This document shows, piece after piece, positions 23,691 through 32,002 of a stretch of 40,078 bases of DNA; within the stretch, counting starts at the first letter, position 1, and every line of letters begins with the position of its first letter. Source of the stretch: Sphingobacterium sp. (GTDB taxonomy: Bacteria > Bacteroidota > Bacteroidia > Sphingobacteriales > Sphingobacteriaceae); NCBI GenBank assembly GCA_031253985.1, contig JAIRVH010000206.1, forward strand, positions 1 through 40,078, given 5' to 3'. The translations under genes and the position numbers were made by a program. The notes beneath the pieces were generated by a model. It was not told the origin of the DNA, searched no databases, and saw only the letters and a program-made list of their open reading frames with translations.

Positions 23691-24926
23691 ATGATGGAAA
23701 ATTCCAAGAAAAAAGCGGCAATCGGATTCATATTTATCACATTACTCATCGACATTACAGGTTGGGGAATCATCATTCCCGTTGTTCCTAAACTTATCGA
23801 GGAATTGATTCATAGTGACATCAGTGAAGCTGCAAAATACGGAGGCTGGCTTGGCTTTGCTTACGCTTTTACGCAGTTCATATTTTCTCCGGTCGTCGGC
23901 AATCTCAGTGATAAATATGGGAGAAGACCCATTATATTGATCTCCCTTTTTGGATTCGCTGTAGATTATATCTTCCTAGCCCTCGCACCAAGCATAGGAT
24001 GGCTTTTCTTGGGAAGGGTCATTGCTGGATTGACTGGAGCCAGTTTTACAACGGCAAGTGCCTATATCGCGGATATATCAACGGATGAAGATCGGGCGAA
24101 GAACTTTGGTTTGATAGGTGCTGCATTTGGATTAGGCTTCATTATCGGCCCCGTTATCGGAGGTCTACTCGGTCATTATGGCGCTCGGGTTCCCTTTTAT
24201 GCCGCTGCAGGACTGTGTATGCTAAACTTCCTGTATGGATATTTCATCTTACCTGAAAGCTTGGACAAAGAAAAACGCAGAGCCTTTGACTGGAAACGCG
24301 CCAATCCCGTTGGATCCTTTAAGTTCCTCGGAAAACATCCCGAAATATCTGGATTAATCGTCGCCCTAATTTTAATATATATTGCAGGTCATGCAGTTCA
24401 GAGCAATTGGAACTTTTTCACCATGTATAAATTCAATTGGACTGAAAGAATGGTCGGTATTTCACTGGGTGTTATTGGTTTGCTGATTGGATTGGTCCAG
24501 GGTGTTTTGATTCGATGGACAACTCCCAAACTTGGTGAACAGAAAAGCATTTTTTATGGGCTGACCCTCTATGCCATTGGCTTATTGTTGTTCTCATTTG
24601 CAAGCGAAGGATGGATGATGTTTGTATTCCTTATCCCCTATTGCCTAGGTGGTATTTGTGGCCCTGCCCTACAATCCGTGATTACAAAAAATGTTCCTTC
24701 AAACGAACAAGGTGAACTTCAAGGGGCCTTAACCAGCCTGATGAGTGCAACATCAATTATTGGTCCTCCGATGATGACCAATCTTTTCTATTACTTTACC
24801 CATGACGAAGCACCCTTTAAATTCTCGGGCGCACCATTTTTCTTAGCATTTGTTCTGATGACAATAAGTGTGATAATCGTATACAGTGCTTTTCAAAAAA
24901 AGCGGAATCAACAAATAAATAAGTAA
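23691..24926 (+). CDS. TetA-like MFS drug:proton antiporter (DHA1)
   Basis: This 411-aa, 12-helix major facilitator transporter belongs to the TCR/Tet branch. Features are the TM1 segment LIDITGWGIIIPVVP (residues 19-33), motif A GNLSDKYGRRP (about 67-77) and motif C-like GFIIGPVIGGLLG in TM5 (about 148-160). The family includes tetracycline exporters and many efflux pumps with undefined substrates; sequence alone does not show tetracycline resistance. It stands alone and ends at a strong convergent terminator. Two adjacent ATG codons (23691 and 23694) can serve as start. Confidence 0.9.
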   Translation: MMENSKKKAAIGFIFITLLIDITGWGIIIPVVPKLIEELIHSDISEAAKYGGWLGFAYAFTQFIFSPVVGNLSDKYGRRPIILISLFGFAVDYIFLALAPSIGWLFLGRVIAGLTGASFTTASAYIADISTDEDRAKNFGLIGAAFGLGFIIGPVIGGLLGHYGARVPFYAAAGLCMLNFLYGYFILPESLDKEKRRAFDWKRANPVGSFKFLGKHPEISGLIVALILIYIAGHAVQSNWNFFTMYKFNWTERMVGISLGVIGLLIGLVQGVLIRWTTPKLGEQKSIFYGLTLYAIGLLLFSFASEGWMMFVFLIPYCLGGICGPALQSVITKNVPSNEQGELQGALTSLMSATSIIGPPMMTNLFYYFTHDEAPFKFSGAPFFLAFVLMTISVIIVYSAFQKKRNQQINK

Positions 24927-25107
24927 AGTGCGTGAGTCACTTCGCGATATTTTCACCTATCATCCGTTCACGGCGTTTTGTTGTACATTATTGGTCCTGA
25001 TTGTCCATATTACCTATGGAAAGCGGTCTTAAAGAGTTGTCCGGACAAAGCTAAATACACCGACAAGAAAAATCGGCTGACAGTTGCTGATTCCCTTGTC
25101 TTAAGTT

Positions 25108-25148
25108 CCAAAAATGGCTTACATTGTCGGGATGTAAGCCATTTTTGG
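25108..25148. terminator. Bidirectional terminator between MFS and pirin genes
   Basis: A perfect 17-bp stem (arms 25108-25124 and 25132-25148, 7-nt loop) carries five A and five T residues near its outer ends, so it can terminate both convergent transcripts. It lies 13 bp from the pirin stop and about 180 bp past the MFS stop. Confidence 0.85.
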
Positions 25149-25161
25149 AAACCTATTTCAT

Positions 25162-26031
25162 TTATTCGAGCACGCCAAACTTACCGGCCTGAAAATCTTC
25201 GAAGGCTTGATATATCTCTGCCTGTGTGTTCATCACAAATGGCCCATAACTCGCTATAGGTTCGTCAATAGGTTCACCGCTTAATACAAGCAAAACCGCG
25301 TTTTTATTGGCCCTTATCGAAATCTCCTCACCATCATGATCAAATAGCACAAAGCTGTGCTCTCCAGCGACTTCACCATTTACCACAACCTCTCCATTCA
25401 CAACCAACATTCCGGTGTTATGATTTTGTGGTACCATAAAGCTTGTTTCATGCTGCTCTTCCAGTTTAATATCAAAAAGGTTGATTGGCGTATACGTGCT
25501 GGCCGGTCCAGTCGTATCCTGAAACGTTCCCGCGATCACATTGACCACACCGCCCGCATCTGGCAACACCACTTTGCCCATTTGGTCCGAGGTAATGCCC
25601 TGATAATGTGCCGGTGTTGATTTGTCCTTTGCGGGTAAATTAACCCATAGCTGAACCATTTCAAACAGTCCTCCTTTTTTCGAAAATTCCTCTTCATGGT
25701 ACTCTTTATGCAATATCCCTGCTCCAGCAGTCATCCATTGTACATCTCCAGGACGGATTATACCGCTATTGCCCGAACTATCATGATGTGCCACGCTGCC
25801 TTTGTAAGCAATGGTCACAGTTTCAAAACCTTTGTGCGGGTGGACATCCACTCCTCTTATATGGTCCGAAGGTCCAAAGTCAAATGCTGCATTGAAGTCC
25901 AATAGAAGAAAGGGGCTCATCCTCTTTTGGGAAATTCCTTTGCCTGGAATCATATTAAATACGCGAAAACCATCTCCCACCATTCCAGGTTGGGCCGGAC
26001 GTTGGAAAATCCGTTCGATTGATCTTTTCAT
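25162..26031 (-). CDS. Pirin family protein (bicupin)
   Basis: This 289-aa pirin has two cupin domains. The N-terminal cupin has the iron ligands His64 and His66 (VDVHPHKGFETVT), His108 and Glu110 (AGAGILHKEYHEE), the complete pirin metal site. Known members act as quercetinases (E. coli YhhW) or as redox-sensitive regulators, so the role here is open. The C-terminal cupin (about residues 165-285) lacks an obvious metal set. The gene is single and leftward, with a good promoter and a cluster of GATTAAG half-sites upstream, so it appears to be specifically regulated. Confidence 0.93.
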   Translation of the reverse strand: MKRSIERIFQRPAQPGMVGDGFRVFNMIPGKGISQKRMSPFLLLDFNAAFDFGPSDHIRGVDVHPHKGFETVTIAYKGSVAHHDSSGNSGIIRPGDVQWMTAGAGILHKEYHEEEFSKKGGLFEMVQLWVNLPAKDKSTPAHYQGITSDQMGKVVLPDAGGVVNVIAGTFQDTTGPASTYTPINLFDIKLEEQHETSFMVPQNHNTGMLVVNGEVVVNGEVAGEHSFVLFDHDGEEISIRANKNAVLLVLSGEPIDEPIASYGPFVMNTQAEIYQAFEDFQAGKFGVLE

Positions 26032-26110
26032 GTTATTATCTCCTATTTATCGTTGTTTACTAATTCTAATCGAAATATAAAATTGATGCTATCTATTTAT
26101 GTTTCTACCC

Positions 26111-26142
26111 CAAAGTTACGAAAAGAAGGCATCTGCCACCAA
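26111..26142 (-). promoter_or_regulatory. Promoter of the pirin gene
   Basis: On the minus strand TTG (26140-26142), 21 nt, then TAACTTTG (26111-26118) match the Bacteroidota promoter form. Transcription would start near 26104, about 70 bp before the ATG. Confidence 0.55.
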
Positions 26143-26149
26143 CAACCTG

Positions 26150-26179
26150 GATTAAGGTATAAACTTAATCTAGATTAAG
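26150..26179. promoter_or_regulatory. Triple GATTAAG half-site, candidate activator operator for pirin
   Basis: GATTAAG (26150-26156) and CTTAATC (26164-26170) form an inverted repeat with a 7-nt spacer. The latter is also the left half of a perfect 16-bp palindrome CTTAATCTAGATTAAG (26164-26179). The cluster starts 8 bp upstream of the pirin -33 element, where an activator would bind. The regulator is not identified in this window. Confidence 0.5.
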
Positions 26180-26276
26180 AAAATAAAGGACAGTTCTTAT
26201 TCTTACATTTTATTGCTAAAACTTTCAGCATTTCCCCAAAAAAGTGTAACTTAAAAAAACATAGACTCGACAATTT

Positions 26277-27143
26277 ATGAGTTTGAACAATAGAGCATCA
26301 AGCAACATCTGTCGGCTTTTCAGCCTACGTCCAACACTATTACTCTTCCTGTACATTTTTTTACTTCCTTTGGGATATGCCCAGTCAAATCGTAAATCCC
26401 AAGCAACGCCGAATTGGAACGAGGTGCTGGAACAACAATTATTCCCCGGTAAAAAGATGCAGGATTCAAGTTTTAATTTCAAAGGCAAATTTGACGAAAA
26501 ATTTATCTTAACGGCAGACAATATCAAACTCCATGGTTTATTGTTTAAAGTCGATAGTAGCAAAGGGCTAATTTTCTATTTGCATGGCAGTAATGGTGCA
26601 TTAGATACCTGGGGCAAAATTGCCAATATCTATACCGACAATGGATATGACCTTTTTATGTTAGATTATAGGGGATATGGGAAAAGCGAAGGTAAAGTAA
26701 CTGATGAAAAAATACTTTATAGGGATGTACAAACAGTATATGAACAATTAACTCAACACTATCCGGAGGATGAGATTATATTGATCGGTCAATCTATGGG
26801 GACTGCACTAGCCTCAACCTTAGCCGCAGGCAATACACCTAAAATGCTTATTCTTCAAGCACCTTATTATAATTTTGAAGATTGGACACATCATGTCGCC
26901 CCCGAGATCGATACTACTGGAATCCCCTTTCATTTTGACAATGCTGAAGCATTGCGAAAAGTGAAGTGCCAAACAGTAATTTTTCATGGAGAACAGGATA
27001 AGGCCGTCTATTTTGGTTCGTCTATTAAACTGAGTAAGTTCTTTAAGAAGCATGATAAATTGATCCGATTGAAACATGAAGGGCATAATGATTTTTCTAA
27101 AAACAAAGATTATCTACACGCTATACATGAGTTACTGCAATAG
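26277..27143 (+). CDS. Alpha/beta hydrolase, exported
   Basis: This 288-aa alpha/beta hydrolase has an N-terminal signal sequence (basic start, hydrophobic stretch about residues 20-36, cleavage likely near GYAQS). The core fold shows an oxyanion region FYLHGSNGALDTW, the nucleophile elbow GQSMGT (Ser about 172), an acid residue in GEQDKAVY (about 241) and the catalytic His in KHEGHNDF (about 267). The closest general group is the serine aminopeptidase/BEM46-like hydrolases, which have varied esterase or lipase activity. The substrate is unknown. It stands upstream of a GNAT gene on the same strand (95 bp apart). Confidence 0.88.
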   Translation: MSLNNRASSNICRLFSLRPTLLLFLYIFLLPLGYAQSNRKSQATPNWNEVLEQQLFPGKKMQDSSFNFKGKFDEKFILTADNIKLHGLLFKVDSSKGLIFYLHGSNGALDTWGKIANIYTDNGYDLFMLDYRGYGKSEGKVTDEKILYRDVQTVYEQLTQHYPEDEIILIGQSMGTALASTLAAGNTPKMLILQAPYYNFEDWTHHVAPEIDTTGIPFHFDNAEALRKVKCQTVIFHGEQDKAVYFGSSIKLSKFFKKHDKLIRLKHEGHNDFSKNKDYLHAIHELLQ

Positions 27144-27238
27144 CACAATTTGCTCGAGGAGCTCTATCCACTTTGATCGCTACAAAATCTTTAAAATTAT
27201 AGCATCAAACAGAGGTATAAACTTTTAACACTTTTTCA

Positions 27239-28039
27239 ATGACTTTTGAACCAATTCAGATTTCCGACTTACCCCAAATCGCATCATTAACTCCAGAAGG
27301 CTGGGATGATATTACAATAAAGGTGAAACATTATATTGACAGTGCATTTTGTTTTCCAATAAAGCTCGTAGTCAACCACAAGATTGTGGCCATTGGGGCC
27401 ACTATTGTGCATGAACATGTTGCATGGCTGGGGCATATCATTGTAGATCCAGGTGAACGGGGAAAAGGATATGGAAAAATAATGACCAACGAGCTCATTC
27501 GTATCGCTCAACTCAGCAATTGTACAAGTATCCAACTTATAGCAACCGATATGGGAGCACCCGTTTACGCAAAAATTGGGTTTCAAGAAAGCACCTCCTA
27601 CCTGTTCTTTGAAGGAATATCACATACTCATCCCGAAGAACCAGACAACAATATACTTCCTTATCAACCCAACTTTAAACAGGCGCTTCTAGCGCTCGAT
27701 CATGCAATAACTGCTGAACATAGATTATGTGAAATAGAGCCACACTTACAATCTGCCTATATTTACGCAGATAATAATACGATGAGCGCTTATTATCTTC
27801 CAACATTGGGAGAGGGATTTATTGCATCAAATGAACCAACTGCTGGGATAGCCTTGCTAAAATTACATTTAAAACAAAATTCAAAAGTCGTGCTGCCCAA
27901 AGAGAATACGATTGCAATTTCATTTTTAAGGAGTCAAGGATATCGTATAAAACGCGAAGCGAAACGCATGTATCTTGGTGATCATATCGATGTCCAATTT
28001 CCATATATATTCAATAGAATCGGTGGAAATATCGGTTAA
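27239..28039 (+). CDS. GNAT family N-acetyltransferase with C-terminal acetyltransferase-like domain
   Basis: This 266-aa protein has an N-terminal GNAT domain (about residues 1-135). The acetyl-CoA-binding motif A is visible as HIIVDPGERGKGYGKIMTNE (about 67-86), followed by APVYAKIGFQES, the usual end of the fold. The C-terminal half (about 150-260) resembles the second GNAT-like domain (Acetyltransf_18) found in such two-domain proteins. The acceptor molecule is unknown. A short 38-codon ORF follows after 23 bp and may be co-transcribed. Confidence 0.88.
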   Translation: MTFEPIQISDLPQIASLTPEGWDDITIKVKHYIDSAFCFPIKLVVNHKIVAIGATIVHEHVAWLGHIIVDPGERGKGYGKIMTNELIRIAQLSNCTSIQLIATDMGAPVYAKIGFQESTSYLFFEGISHTHPEEPDNNILPYQPNFKQALLALDHAITAEHRLCEIEPHLQSAYIYADNNTMSAYYLPTLGEGFIASNEPTAGIALLKLHLKQNSKVVLPKENTIAISFLRSQGYRIKREAKRMYLGDHIDVQFPYIFNRIGGNIG

Positions 28040-28062
28040 CTTCTAAAAAAAGATTCATCAAC

Positions 28063-28179
28063 ATGCACGCTTATCATAAAATACGTGAACAGATGCATAA
28101 TAAACTGCGCGAAGCCAGGGCTTACTATAAAGACTCAGATGAAAACGACAAGAAGTTTTTACCAAAAATAAAACCTTGA
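28063..28179 (+). CDS. Small hypothetical protein, 38 aa
   Basis: This ORF begins with ATG 23 bp after the GNAT stop and ends right at a stable hairpin. The product is hydrophilic and basic (MHAYHKIREQMHNKLREARAY start, PKIKP end) and likely helical, with no Cys or membrane segment. The fit between the stop codon and the following hairpin supports a real small gene, but it could be chance. No function can be given. Confidence 0.4.
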   Translation: MHAYHKIREQMHNKLREARAYYKDSDENDKKFLPKIKP

Positions 28180-28205
28180 TTTACTGGAGCGTTGCTCCAG
28201 TAAAT
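28179..28205. terminator. Hairpin between 38-aa ORF and GIY-YIG gene
   Basis: ATTTACTGGAGC pairs perfectly with GCTCCAGTAAAT (12 bp, 3-nt loop) between convergent genes. The U tract is weak on both strands (UUUUAUUUUU occurs a few bases downstream on the minus strand), so it may serve the leftward cassette better. Confidence 0.6.
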
Positions 28206-28221
28206 CATATGCATGAGCGAT

Positions 28222-29019
28222 TTAAAATGGATTGTACTTAAAATAACGTCTCAAAATACGTCTGACATCTCTATTGTCAGCTTTAAGGAGGATCGCTTCC
28301 CTTTTTTTCTTTTCGCTACGTACACGTTTATTGCAATAGCCAAATCCTTTATACTGACCATCCAAAAGATAAACCAGCCCCTTTTCTTCGGGTGTACGGC
28401 CTAGAACCTCCAAAAATATTTCGCCCAGCGGGAGTTCAGAAGAGGCCACAAACTCCTGAACCCTTCGATTATAATCTTCCGGTAGCTCCTGCGCAATACA
28501 CGCCCCCTTGCAGGTTTTCAGCATGTACTGAAAACAATGCCGCGTATAAGTCTGCAGCCTGTTTATCTTTTGGCAGAGCTGGTAAGCTTCCACGATCTTG
28601 AACAACTGTTCCTTTCCTTCCTGATGACTCGAGAACGTCATTAACTCCTCACGTTCGGAATCAAGCGCTTCCACTTGAAGGACTTGGTAGCCCGATGGAT
28701 TCGTCGCTAAATAAAGGCCAAATCCATAATAGGTTCGACGCTGTGCACGGTTGTAATACGGCTGATGTTTTTTGATCAGATCAGATTCATATAAAAGGGC
28801 TAATAATTCGTGACCTGTCACTTCAAACCCCACGCGGCAAGCCGCTCCCTGAATTTTACGTTCCTTAAAATCTGCACTTCTAAAATGCTGCAATAACCTA
28901 TTTCTGATATCGATACTCTTACCGACATAAATTAACACATCATTCTTATCGTAAATATAATATACGCCGACTGCAGAAGGCACACCTTCAAGCAATCCCG
29001 CAATTTGTTCTTTCGTCAT
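28222..29019 (-). CDS. GIY-YIG nuclease (UvrC N-terminal/Cho-like)
   Basis: This 265-aa protein has an N-terminal GIY-YIG endonuclease domain. The signature strands are VGVYYIYD and LIYVGKS (about residues 17-35), a conserved Arg follows in DIRNRLLQHF, and the catalytic Glu lies in ALLYESDLIKKHQPYYN (about 73-89). It resembles the 3'-incision module of UvrC and the E. coli Cho protein, which nick DNA near bulky lesions. The C-terminal 160 aa have no domain I recognise; Cys residues (MLKTCKGAC) are present. A GTG at 29022 precedes the ATG by one codon. It is the third gene of the leftward cassette with two DNA polymerases, so a repair function is likely. TACCTTTG at 29044-29051 (minus strand) could be an internal -7 box. 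Confidence 0.85.
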   Translation of the reverse strand: MTKEQIAGLLEGVPSAVGVYYIYDKNDVLIYVGKSIDIRNRLLQHFRSADFKERKIQGAACRVGFEVTGHELLALLYESDLIKKHQPYYNRAQRRTYYGFGLYLATNPSGYQVLQVEALDSEREELMTFSSHQEGKEQLFKIVEAYQLCQKINRLQTYTRHCFQYMLKTCKGACIAQELPEDYNRRVQEFVASSELPLGEIFLEVLGRTPEEKGLVYLLDGQYKGFGYCNKRVRSEKKKREAILLKADNRDVRRILRRYFKYNPF

Positions 29020-29065
29020 CACTTGTACTCACGTAATACATTACAAAGGTAATCTAAAAAATAGG

Positions 29066-32002
29066 CTATTCACTTCGCGGATCAGATTTTAAAGGCATCT
29101 TGGCACATCGTTTTACTTCCAATGATGGACAGCCATAATCAACGACAATTTTCCCTTCGATCAAATAAATACCATTCCCCCGAAGTGGATATTCGATCAG
29201 TGTCTGAGGAAAATGAACAGTATCAAAAAAACGTCCTTCCGAATCCAAAAAAGTTCCAAATTTCATTTGTCCGCCGTGGCGCATCCTCACCATTTTTTCA
29301 CAGACAAAATCACCCACCATCCGAACAGTCTCGCCTTCATGGGCCTTCATGCTCTCCGCACAAATATCGCCTCTAAAGCTACTCTTTGCCAAATCGAACA
29401 ATGTACCTGTAACACAGAAACCGATCAACTCAAGCTCGTCGTAATAGTCTTCCAGAACATTTTCCTCCAGCGGGGGAAGTATTGGTTTTCTGCTTTCCAC
29501 AGCAAAGAGTACATTTCCGTTGCGGGCCGGTTTATATTTACTCATCATTAAATGAGCCTCCCACAATAATTGCTTTTTTCCTATGCTGGTAAAACGCAAG
29601 GCACCGGCGCGGATCAAAATAATCAATTGCTCCAGGCCGATCGCCGCTCTCCTAACAAAATTTTCCAAACTAAGATAAGGTCCATGTAAGGCACGTTCGT
29701 TTACGATATGCAAAGCCAGTTTTTGTTCCAGATGCTGGAGACAATCAAATCCCAAATAAATATCCTTTCCAAAAATACGCGTATTGACATTGGACTGGTT
29801 AACGCAAGGCAGACAGATGTTGGCCCCTGCAACCCGCGCTTCATTAACATAAACCTTACGGTTGTAGAAACCACCATAATTGTTGAGAACCGCAACCATA
29901 AATTCCAACGGGAAATAGGTTTTTAAGTAGAGACTTTGGTAACTCTCTACAGCATAGGACGCGGAATGCGCTTTATTGAAGGAATAACCGGCAAAGCTCT
30001 CCATCTGCCGCCAAATTTCCATACTGATCCGCTCGGCATATCCTTTCGACTTGCAATTGGCAAAAAAACGCGCGCTGATAGCTGCAAGGTGATCCTTATC
30101 ACGGTATTTGCCCGACATCATGCGCCGTAGCACATCTGCATCGGCCATATCCAAGCCACCATAGGCGTTTGCAATTTTCATCACATCTTCCTGGTAAACC
30201 ATCACACCATAAGTTTCCTCGAGCTGTTCTTTAAATACTGGATGTGGGTAACTTGCTGCAGATGGATCGTGATGACGTCGAATATATTCGCTCATCATGC
30301 CCGAACTCGCTACCCCCGGACGAATAATGGAAGAAGCTGCCACTAAAGTTTTATACGTATTGCAGGACAGTTTAGTCAAAAGCTGACGCATAGCTGGACT
30401 TTCAATATAGAAACAGCCAATAGTATGGGCAGACTGCAATTGCGCCGCAATTAGCGGGTCATTAAAGAAAAGCTCGGGGGTATCCGTATTGATCAGTTCG
30501 CCTAGATTCTCGCGGACTATCGTTCTGCAGTCCTTGATATGACCTATTCCCCGTTGCGATAGAATATCAAATTTTTCAAAACCAATATCTTCGGCGACGT
30601 ACATGTCAAATTGCATCGTAGGGAGTCCTTTAGGAGGATAGTCCATCGCTCCATAAGATACCAGGGGAGCTTCGGAAATGAGAACACCACTTGCATGGAT
30701 GGAACGTTGATTAGGAAAATCTGCCATCCGATTGTACACGCTCAAAATGGTATTCGTTACCTCATTTTTATTCAGCATGTGTTCGGGTTCATGAATCAGA
30801 CGATCAATCTCCGCCTTAGGGAGACCATATACCTTTCCAAGTTCACGCAAAATACTCCGCGACCGAAAAGTACTCATGGCGCCCATCAACGCCACATGTC
30901 CATGCTCGTATTTATTAAAAATATAATCATAAATATCGTCACGCTCATTCCAGCTAAAGTCAATATCAAAATCGGGAGCACTCTTCCGCTTAGGATTTAG
31001 AAAACGTTCGAATGGCAGATTCAGGGCAATAGGGTCAACATCGGTAATCCCCAAACAATAGGCAACTGCAGAGTTTGCTCCCGAACCACGTCCTACATAA
31101 TGAAAATCCCGATGTCTCGCATAACGACAAATATCGTTGGTTATCAGAAAATAACTTGAAAATTTAAGATGTTCTATAATTTCCAATTCCCGCTGGATCC
31201 GTTTCCTTGCTACAGTATCATTTTTCCCATAACGTCTTTCCAATCCCATTGCTGCCTGACTAAAAAGCATTTCTTTATCCGCATAATGATTGTCTGTAAA
31301 AGTGGCTTTGTTTTTAACGGTCTCAAATTCGAAATAGAAGGAACATTGGGCAAGCAATTGCTCCGTATTGTTCACGAGTTCGGGTAAATCTGCAAACATC
31401 TCCATCAGTGCTATTCTCGACAAAGGTACTTCATCCGGAAGAGCCACTTGATGCGCCTCCAATTGTGATATCAACAGATTATTGTCAATCGCACGTAATT
31501 GCCTATGCAGCACATAATCGTCCCGCCGGAAACTCACAGGCGCCAATACAACACAATTAGCCAAATGTTTCCGATCCAACAAACGTACTTTGGTGCGTTC
31601 AGAGGGTCTGATCCCAATATATTCATAGTCCCGTAACTCTTGCTGGCCGATCTCCGAGAATGGATAAACAACAAATACCTGTTCAAAATCGGGGGCGCGG
31701 TGCGGCACAGATCGCTGCTCCATATTCAGTTTGGTGCGATAGGCATTGATTTCCTGAAAACCGCGTTCATTCTTAGCAATAGCGATAAAACGAAGCTTGT
31801 CACCTGCTCTAAACTCCATCCCCGCGAGTAAATTTACCCCGCTTTTACGTCCTAGCCGTATAAAATCCAATACCCCCGAACTATTGTTAATATCGGTCAG
31901 CACCGCAGTATCGTAGCCTCCAGACTGGATCTCTTGGATAAGATCTTCCAGACTCAATGTGCCATAACGCAGGCTATAGAAGCTATGAAGATTTAAGAGC
32001 AC
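29066..32002 (-). CDS. DnaE-like DNA polymerase III alpha subunit (short, error-prone type)
   Basis: This C-family DNA polymerase has 978 aa, shorter than replicative DnaE (about 1160 or more). The palm active site DFDIDFSWNERDDI (about residues 343-356) is intact. The N-terminal PHP domain is degenerate: LHSFYSLRYG replaces the HxH strand and LTDINN replaces LTDH, so metal-dependent proofreading by it is unlikely. The finger and tail regions (VYQEDVMKIANAYGG; YSFNKAHSASYA) are typical. The frame has a GTG at 32035, but the GTG at 32002 is preceded by a perfect AGGAGG and gives the natural start. It overlaps the upstream Y-family polymerase gene by 20 bp. Context suggests a DnaE2-like role in translesion synthesis. 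Confidence 0.9.
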   Translation of the reverse strand: MLLNLHSFYSLRYGTLSLEDLIQEIQSGGYDTAVLTDINNSSGVLDFIRLGRKSGVNLLAGMEFRAGDKLRFIAIAKNERGFQEINAYRTKLNMEQRSVPHRAPDFEQVFVVYPFSEIGQQELRDYEYIGIRPSERTKVRLLDRKHLANCVVLAPVSFRRDDYVLHRQLRAIDNNLLISQLEAHQVALPDEVPLSRIALMEMFADLPELVNNTEQLLAQCSFYFEFETVKNKATFTDNHYADKEMLFSQAAMGLERRYGKNDTVARKRIQRELEIIEHLKFSSYFLITNDICRYARHRDFHYVGRGSGANSAVAYCLGITDVDPIALNLPFERFLNPKRKSAPDFDIDFSWNERDDIYDYIFNKYEHGHVALMGAMSTFRSRSILRELGKVYGLPKAEIDRLIHEPEHMLNKNEVTNTILSVYNRMADFPNQRSIHASGVLISEAPLVSYGAMDYPPKGLPTMQFDMYVAEDIGFEKFDILSQRGIGHIKDCRTIVRENLGELINTDTPELFFNDPLIAAQLQSAHTIGCFYIESPAMRQLLTKLSCNTYKTLVAASSIIRPGVASSGMMSEYIRRHHDPSAASYPHPVFKEQLEETYGVMVYQEDVMKIANAYGGLDMADADVLRRMMSGKYRDKDHLAAISARFFANCKSKGYAERISMEIWRQMESFAGYSFNKAHSASYAVESYQSLYLKTYFPLEFMVAVLNNYGGFYNRKVYVNEARVAGANICLPCVNQSNVNTRIFGKDIYLGFDCLQHLEQKLALHIVNERALHGPYLSLENFVRRAAIGLEQLIILIRAGALRFTSIGKKQLLWEAHLMMSKYKPARNGNVLFAVESRKPILPPLEENVLEDYYDELELIGFCVTGTLFDLAKSSFRGDICAESMKAHEGETVRMVGDFVCEKMVRMRHGGQMKFGTFLDSEGRFFDTVHFPQTLIEYPLRGNGIYLIEGKIVVDYGCPSLEVKRCAKMPLKSDPRSE

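Noticed and set aside
23691..24926. Calling the MFS gene a tetracycline resistance determinant
   Set aside because: It shares the Tet-type family layout, but that family includes many unrelated exporters; nothing in the context shows tetracycline regulation such as a divergent tetR.
24978..25259. 93-codon rightward ORF after the MFS gene
   Set aside because: It crosses the convergent terminator hairpin and runs antisense to the end of the pirin gene; the translation has no recognisable features.
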